Position numbers and translations under genes: made by a program
The notes under the pieces: generated by a model
Told to the model about the DNA's origin: nothing
What the model saw: the letters and a program-made list of their open reading frames with translations, nothing else
Database searches by the model: none
Part shown: piece by piece, positions 5,808 through 9,714 of the stretch
Layout of the letters: every line of letters starts with the position of its first letter
Numbering within the stretch: the first letter of the stretch is position 1
DNA from: Clostridia bacterium
GTDB lineage: Bacteria > Bacillota > Clostridia > Christensenellales > Borkfalkiaceae
DNA length: 9,714 nt
Assembly (NCBI GenBank): GCA_029063275.1
Contig: JAIDOO010000104.1
Coordinates: forward strand, 1-9,714
Direction: 5' to 3'

Positions 5808-6638
5808 ATGAATAACTTTAACGGACAAATGTCAATTTTTGATATAGTGTTAGACCACAATAAAGAACTTCCCACTACTGAACCGCCGACAGTCAGCGAA
5901 CCCGTGAAAACGGGGAAACCGATTGTCGGCGGCAAAAATATATGCCCTTATCCAATACCGACAGTTAAAGACATAATTAAACTTATTGACAGCTCGTCAT
6001 ATCGAGTTAATAAAAGCAAGCTCATATCCGACGTGTTCGAGTGCGGAGCTTTGGCTATTTCAAATTTAGTAGACTTTACCAAATACGACGAACGGGAAAA
6101 GCGTTATTTGGAAATAATCAAAACATACCAGCCTTCCGAACAGAAATTGATTGCGGACATTTTCAGTAGGATATTCGCACTATGCTCGTCAGTTACCTAC
6201 GACGACGGGGTATTCGACGATTATCTGGGCGAACTGTTTATGCGTTGCAATCAAGGAAATTCCAAAGCAGGACAATATTTTACACCCTATCACGTTTCAA
6301 AACTTATGGCTAAAATGTCATTTACGGAAAACGACGTTAAACAAAACGAAGTCATAACTATTAACGATTGTTGTTCCGGCGGGGGCGGATTGCTTTTAGC
6401 AGCGTTGGACGTTCTCAAAAACGATTACGGCGTAAACTATGCCTATAACTGTTATATGGACGCAGGCGACGTTGACGCTCGTTGCGTTCATATGACCTAT
6501 CTTGCTTTATCGCTTGCAGGCGTTCCGGCTATTGTAAAGCATCAGGACGCTTTATCCCGACAGTTATGGAGTGTTTGGAAAACACCCGCATTTATATTCC
6601 AATACCACCGCTTTTATAAATACCAAAATCTTAATTAA
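5808..6638 (+). CDS. N6-adenine methylase-like protein lacking NPPY
   Basis: 276 residues; the start follows AAGGAG (5795-5800). The N-terminus carries GQMSIFDIV (6-14), a QxSIF motif like that of the PcfK-MutS protein, before a variable linker. The core matches type I HsdM-like N6-adenine methylases: GQYFTP (155-160), motif I as DCCSGGGG (187-194; family form DPACGSGG), then GDVDARCVHM (220-229) and HQDAL (245-249) as the SAM-pocket side. The catalytic NPPY/F motif is missing; at its place stands VWKTPAF (256-262), and the protein ends soon after. From memory, orphan mobile-element homologues also have a W-x-TP segment there, so this is likely a family trait rather than a fresh truncation. 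It may bind SAM or DNA without ordinary methylation; no restriction or specificity subunit is nearby. Confidence 0.85.
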   Translation: MNNFNGQMSIFDIVLDHNKELPTTEPPTVSEPVKTGKPIVGGKNICPYPIPTVKDIIKLIDSSSYRVNKSKLISDVFECGALAISNLVDFTKYDEREKRYLEIIKTYQPSEQKLIADIFSRIFALCSSVTYDDGVFDDYLGELFMRCNQGNSKAGQYFTPYHVSKLMAKMSFTENDVKQNEVITINDCCSGGGGLLLAALDVLKNDYGVNYAYNCYMDAGDVDARCVHMTYLALSLAGVPAIVKHQDALSRQLWSVWKTPAFIFQYHRFYKYQNLN

Positions 6639-6651
6639 AAGGAGCTTACAA

Positions 6652-6906
6652 ATGAAACTTTATTTAGAAATAAACGACGTAATTCAAAACGGCTTAATTC
6701 AATATACCGTAATATGCTTTTCAGAAAAAATGAACCGCAACGTAGCTATATTAAAGCGTGATACATATTGTCCTTACGTTGTCGCCCACGATATTTACAA
6801 AGAACCCGACGGAACGTACTGTTGGCGTTGGGGGCATTACTACAATTATCTTGAAAATGCCTATAAGAAATATGAAGAATTAATATTAAAATACTTACGA
6901 AACTAA
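6652..6906 (+). CDS. Small protein of unknown function, last gene of the operon
   Basis: 84 residues from the ATG at 6652, chosen because AAAAGGAG (6637-6644) lies 7 nt upstream; the longer frame from 6571 overlaps the methylase-like gene and has no site. The sequence reads as an N-terminal beta hairpin (KLYLEIND, LIQYTVICFSE), a turn with Cys and aromatic residues (RDTYCPYVVAHDIYKEPDGTYC, in part) and a C-terminal helix (YLENAYKKYEELILKYL). It looks like a small soluble alpha/beta protein. Not recognised. The operon terminator starts 10 bp after the stop. Confidence 0.8.
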   Translation: MKLYLEINDVIQNGLIQYTVICFSEKMNRNVAILKRDTYCPYVVAHDIYKEPDGTYCWRWGHYYNYLENAYKKYEELILKYLRN

Positions 6907-6916
6907 ATAAAAGAAC

Positions 6917-6941
6917 GGGAGCTGAAAAGCTCCCTTTTTTT
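6917..6941 (+). terminator. Strong Rho-independent terminator of the plus-strand operon
   Basis: GGGAGCT (6917-6923) and AGCTCCC (6928-6934) form a perfect 7-bp stem closed by a GAAA tetraloop, followed by seven T's (6935-6941). It lies 10 bp after the last plus-strand gene and is a textbook terminator. On the minus strand the stem is followed by GTTCTTTTATTT, so it may also stop transcripts coming from the rep side. Confidence 0.92.
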
Positions 6942-7014
6942 ATGCTGATTACAGCTTAACACAAATACATTCAAATCCGCTATTATTTTCGGGTTATCCG
7001 CTGTTGTGGCTATG

Positions 7015-7079
7015 GGGCGTGTGCTTGTCTTGAAACAAGCGGCGGCGGCTGACGCCGCCGCCGAGCCAAGCACACGCCC
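7015..7079. other. Three-way-junction palindrome in the intergenic region
   Basis: A perfect 13-bp outer stem (GGGCGTGTGCTTG, 7015-7027, with 7067-7079) encloses two inner hairpins. One is short (CTTG 7029-7032 with CAAG 7036-7039; an alternative 6-bp pairing GCTTGT/ACAAGC, 7023-7028 with 7035-7040, is possible). The other is a 10-bp all-GC stem (CGGCGGCGGC 7040-7049 with 7054-7063) with a TGAC loop. The block is far richer in GC than the genes around it. No T-run follows, so it is not a simple terminator. Inference: an origin, oriT or packaging structure used by the HUH protein encoded next to it. Confidence 0.75.
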
Positions 7080-7096
7080 TCTAACTGAATGAACCG

Positions 7097-7193
7097 ATAA
7101 AATGCGGAAAACGGAGTGCGGCGGGCGGGGCGTTTGCGCTAAACCGCTTGCAAATCGCGCCCGCTGATTCCGCCGCACAACTTTCCGTTTTAT
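7097..7193. other. Long bulged hairpin downstream of rep, possible sso/oriT
   Basis: About 34 base pairs can form: ATAAAA (7097-7102) with TTTTAT (7188-7193), CGGAAA (7105-7110) with TTTCCG (7182-7187), GTGCGGCGG (7116-7124) with 7170-7178, and 7125-7137 with 7150-7164 (13 pairs, two single-base bulges), ending in a 12-nt loop. It begins 26 bp after the rep stop codon. CGTTTTAT at its right edge (7186-7193) recurs at 7209-7216. A long imperfect hairpin close behind rep is where single-strand origins of rolling-circle plasmids lie; this is inference from position and shape. No T-run follows on either strand. Confidence 0.7.
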
Positions 7194-7219
7194 GAACCCT
7201 TTTTAATACGTTTTATAAT

Positions 7220-8311
7220 TCAGTTATTAGCCGTGCGTAGTTGCCTTATGACGTCGCCGCCAACCGTGCCTATTAGCACGCCTTCGTCCCAGCAGTTGAA
7301 ATCATCGAATAATAGCAACTTGCTATCCTCAACCCCGATAGGACAGATTATATCGTCTGTCATTATATCGGATATAAAATATTGCGGTAGACCTTTACTG
7401 TAAACAATCTTTTCGCCCGTCTTTTCAAGGTATTTCATTATGTAGGCTATTGCCTTACCGAGCGTAGCTCTGTCGTCTATCGTTTCAAAGTCCGAACGCC
7501 CGAAATGCTCGTTAAAGTATGTGTTCTGGTGAGTTATCTGTCGCCTATGCGTGCTTAAACTGTAATCGTTGACTTCTAACAAATAGCCCGGCAAAGTACC
7601 TTGCGGTATATTGAACAATCCGTGGAAATGCAGACGCTGTTTTTTCGGGGAACGCTCCCATACTCCGACATATCGCCATTGTTTACGGGAACAAAAATGC
7701 CCCAACGTGTTTTTGAGCTTCTTGCGGAAAGTATCTTCCGTATGCAAAGCGTTATTGTATGTGAAAGTAACGAAATAATTGAAATCCTGTAAATTGACTT
7801 TTCTCGTCAACCTAACACGGCGGCAAATCAGGTTGCGGAGCTTTCTTTCAAAGTTTGAATTAACAAAATCAACCGTGCTTTTCTCGTCATTGAAATACGG
7901 TCGCATAGCTTTTATTATTCGCTTGCGCCGTTCCGCTTTCTTAACACCGACTGTTTCCGAATACAGTTCGTTGAACAGTTGCTTGCGTGTTAATTTTCGC
8001 TCGATTTTAGGACTTAATTCTGCCTTCTGCGGCTCGTTGTCCTTTTGCTCGACAACTTTATCGGGCGCATTGATTTCAAGCGAAATAGGCGCAATTACAT
8101 TGTCCGTTATTGCGCCTGCTTCCGTATCTTCCGCTTGTGTTTCGTGCGGCTGTTCTTCCTTAACCGTTATCACTTCTTCAACGTGCTTTCTTTTTGGTCT
8201 GTACGGACGTTCCGTATGTGGAATAGCTATGTAATGCGAACCGTCGTTATAAACTTTGGTCTGCGGATAAAAGCCGCCTACGGGCTTTGGCTGTTGCTGC
8301 CTATAAGACAT
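7220..8311 (-). CDS. rep: Rolling-circle replication initiator / relaxase-like HUH endonuclease
   Basis: 363 residues. Predicted to nick one DNA strand at an origin and stay bound through a tyrosine, starting rolling-circle replication or transfer. HUH motifs appear in order: motif 1 FVTFTY (180-185), motif 2 LHFHG with metal-binding H228 and H230, and motif 3 YIMKYLEK (290-297) with two candidate catalytic tyrosines, Y290 and Y294. The Y-xx-K-Y spacing is typical of two-tyrosine Reps of ssDNA phages (phiX174 gpA, microvirus Rep, inovirus pII). The first 110 residues are a Pro-rich, then acidic extension; no helicase domain is present. The ATG overlaps the stop of the upstream ATPase gene by one base, and a G-rich site (GGGGGTG, minus strand 8325-8319) lies in that gene's last codons, so the two are translationally coupled. 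It could equally act as a relaxase. Confidence 0.85.
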   Translation of the reverse strand: MSYRQQQPKPVGGFYPQTKVYNDGSHYIAIPHTERPYRPKRKHVEEVITVKEEQPHETQAEDTEAGAITDNVIAPISLEINAPDKVVEQKDNEPQKAELSPKIERKLTRKQLFNELYSETVGVKKAERRKRIIKAMRPYFNDEKSTVDFVNSNFERKLRNLICRRVRLTRKVNLQDFNYFVTFTYNNALHTEDTFRKKLKNTLGHFCSRKQWRYVGVWERSPKKQRLHFHGLFNIPQGTLPGYLLEVNDYSLSTHRRQITHQNTYFNEHFGRSDFETIDDRATLGKAIAYIMKYLEKTGEKIVYSKGLPQYFISDIMTDDIICPIGVEDSKLLLFDDFNCWDEGVLIGTVGGDVIRQLRTANN

Positions 8312-9714
8312 TAAGGCGCACCCCCGTTTATGCCGTACAGCGCATTTATGAAATAGCTGTTTTGGGCTTTAAGCTCGTCCACGCTCGCACGTTCCGTAAC
8401 ATATTCCCGATAATCGTTCAGCCCGACTTTCGACTGTCTTGCCATATCGTTGAAATAATCCGAGAAACAGTCCGTAGAGAAACGACGGGCGTAAATTTTG
8501 CGGTTCATTATGTAATACTTTTTCTTGTCGATTTTCCCGTCCATTGTGCCACGCTCTTTCTCGATTTTCAGCACGTTATATCCGTAAGTGTTGTACACCT
8601 TGATATTGCGTTTCCAAAGCCATGCGGTAACGCTTTTGAGAATATGAACAAGCAAAGTGTTGTCGCCACGTCTGAAACGGAAATCGTAATAAAGGTTAAT
8701 GAACTTATTGAAAGCAATTTCCGCAATCATATCTTCTATCGTATAGAACGGCAATGCGAGCTTCTGTTCAGACGAAGTACCGATATTTACTATATCGCAT
8801 AAATCTCTTGCATCAGCTCCCCAGCTTTCGGGCCTCTGCTCGTCCGTAAAGACTTTTATAAACGGGAAATTATCAACGGTCGCAGAGTGCCGGCACATTT
8901 TGAGCCAAGAATTGAAAAGGTCGTTTTTCTGATTAGCTTCGTCCTTGCCCTTCTTGACTTCTTTAAGTTCAAGATTATTTCCCCGTTCCTTGCCGACTTC
9001 GGATATTGCAACTACGCCGAACTCAAAGCTGCCCGCTCTCGGATTGTTCTCTAATAATTTCTTGCCGAGCCTTAAAATATCAAAGTCTAAAATGTGAGCG
9101 TGTCTGCTTTGTCGGCGGTGGTTACGGGGAAAGAAATCCGTCAGCCACATAGGAAAATTGCCTTCGTCTATAAGCCTGTTATCCGTGCGTATAGAATAGT
9201 TCGCAACTATTAAGCTGCTTTCAACAACGTAGATAAAATAGGCTTGCGCATAAGTTTCCAGAACGTCAAAAAGACTACTTACTTTCAACCCATCGTCATA
9301 AGTCAGACCGTAACGGTGGTAATCGTAACCGTAAAGCTGCCACTCTGCGTTACCGTGCTTTACAAACCTTGAACACTTTAATCGCACCCAATCCTTTGCA
9401 GTTGCAAGGTTGTAAACCGTTCCGTATTCCATACAAGCCTGCAATTCTTTCTCGAATTTTATCCACGAAAAGTAAGGAAATTTCATATCGTTGCTTTGTA
9501 GAATTTCCATAGCTTTCTGCCTGAACATTACTTCCTGAGATAATGCCATATCGGTAATGGCGGTTGTCTTTTTCTTACCCATAGAACCGCAAGTAATCGA
9601 AACGATAGGCAGTTCGTTTATGAACCCACAATTACGGGCTTCAAAGCGGCGAAGCGTGCCAAGAGCAATTCTCTGTCTGAAACGGTTAAATAGCGGATAA
9701 ATAATAAATAGCAA
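8311..9714 (-). CDS. P-loop ATPase of Zot/FtsK-HerA type, 5' end outside the window
   Basis: 468 codons including the stop are in the window (stop TAA 8313-8311) and the frame is open to the edge; the leftmost codon, TTG, is probably not the true start. Numbering from there, residues 1-9 (LFIIYPLF) look like the end of a membrane helix, so the protein is likely anchored by its N-terminus. The P-loop GSMGKKKTT (43-51) has Lys where the usual GxxxxGK(S/T) has its second Gly. A strand followed by Ser-Glu (FGVVAISEVGKERG, 232-245) stands at the Walker B position, and RHSATVD...DEQRPESWGADARDLCDIVNI (about 275-310) resembles the 'Q-R-P...R' region of Zot/pI and conjugative coupling ATPases. Inferred role: DNA pumping or virion extrusion at the membrane, working with the coupled Rep. 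Family assignment is tentative. Confidence 0.75.
   Translation of the reverse strand: MLFIIYPLFNRFRQRIALGTLRRFEARNCGFINELPIVSITCGSMGKKKTTAITDMALSQEVMFRQKAMEILQSNDMKFPYFSWIKFEKELQACMEYGTVYNLATAKDWVRLKCSRFVKHGNAEWQLYGYDYHRYGLTYDDGLKVSSLFDVLETYAQAYFIYVVESSLIVANYSIRTDNRLIDEGNFPMWLTDFFPRNHRRQSRHAHILDFDILRLGKKLLENNPRAGSFEFGVVAISEVGKERGNNLELKEVKKGKDEANQKNDLFNSWLKMCRHSATVDNFPFIKVFTDEQRPESWGADARDLCDIVNIGTSSEQKLALPFYTIEDMIAEIAFNKFINLYYDFRFRRGDNTLLVHILKSVTAWLWKRNIKVYNTYGYNVLKIEKERGTMDGKIDKKKYYIMNRKIYARRFSTDCFSDYFNDMARQSKVGLNDYREYVTERASVDELKAQNSYFINALYGINGGAP

Noticed and set aside
6151..6357. 68-codon plus-strand frame inside the methylase-like gene
   Set aside because: Out of frame with clear methylase motifs and without a ribosome binding site.
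5808..6638. Reading the methylase-like gene as a fresh truncation or frameshift
   Set aside because: The stop is followed at once by the ribosome binding site of the next gene, and mobile-element homologues I remember end in the same way after a W-x-TP segment.
6903..7178. 91-codon minus-strand open frame across the intergenic region
   Set aside because: It reads straight through the GC-rich hairpins, giving low-complexity Ala/Arg/Pro sequence, overlaps the operon terminator and has no ribosome binding site.
7601..8802. Plus-strand open frames of 63-171 codons opposite rep and the ATPase gene
   Set aside because: They lack ribosome binding sites and protein-like composition, and lie antisense to genes with clear HUH and P-loop motifs.
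1..9714. CRISPR array, IS element or toxin-antitoxin pair
   Set aside because: No regularly spaced direct repeats, no transposase motif with terminal repeats, and no recognisable toxin or antitoxin family were seen.

Overview
The window looks like part of an integrated or integrative mobile element from an AT-rich Gram-positive gut-type bacterium, probably a Clostridia-class Firmicute. The reasons are strong AAGGAG ribosome binding sites in front of nearly every gene, a tRNA-Leu 3' end with an encoded CCA, Rho-independent terminators, and a PcfK/PcfJ/orphan-methylase gene set of the kind found in Firmicute conjugative and plasmid-like elements. There is no rRNA, CRISPR array, recognisable transposase or integrase in the window.

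Layout. Positions 1-669 hold no intact gene. They contain a bidirectional terminator (67-109), the 3' part of a minus-strand tRNA-Leu(UAA) that stops at the 5' edge of the anticodon stem (109-170; a probable att site), a perfect 19-bp inverted repeat (178-237), a coding-like but start-less minus-strand remnant (240-426), a terminator/attenuator (456-512) and a leader (508-669). From 670 to 6906 a plus-strand gene train of thirteen tightly packed genes runs without a gap of more than about 50 bp. First come eight small proteins of unknown function, one with a four-Cys cluster and one with a zinc ribbon; several overlap end to start. After an internal terminator-like hairpin (2929-2958) follow a PcfK-like/MutS-domain-I fusion, a PcfJ-like protein, a 98-residue unknown, an N6-methylase-like protein without the NPPY motif, and a last small protein. 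A strong terminator closes the train (6917-6941).

A structured intergenic region (6942-7219) follows, with two large GC-rich foldable elements: a three-way-junction palindrome (7015-7079) and a long bulged hairpin (7097-7193). On the minus strand, converging on this region, are a two-tyrosine HUH rolling-circle Rep/relaxase-like protein (7220-8311) and, overlapping its start by one base, a P-loop ATPase of the Zot/FtsK-HerA type (8311 to beyond the right edge).

Interpretation. The minus-strand pair plus the folded region look like a replication/transfer or extrusion module: Rep nicks an origin, the membrane ATPase moves DNA or assembles a particle, and the hairpins may be a single-strand origin, oriT or packaging signal. 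The plus-strand train looks like an accessory or establishment module that may act on DNA or host defences: a mismatch-recognition domain without MutS ATPase, a degenerate methylase, PcfJ/PcfK, and two proteins with beta-clamp-binding-like QxSIF motifs. Whether the element is a plasmid, ICE-like element or inovirus-like prophage cannot be settled from this window, because the other end and any integrase, coat or conjugation genes lie outside it.
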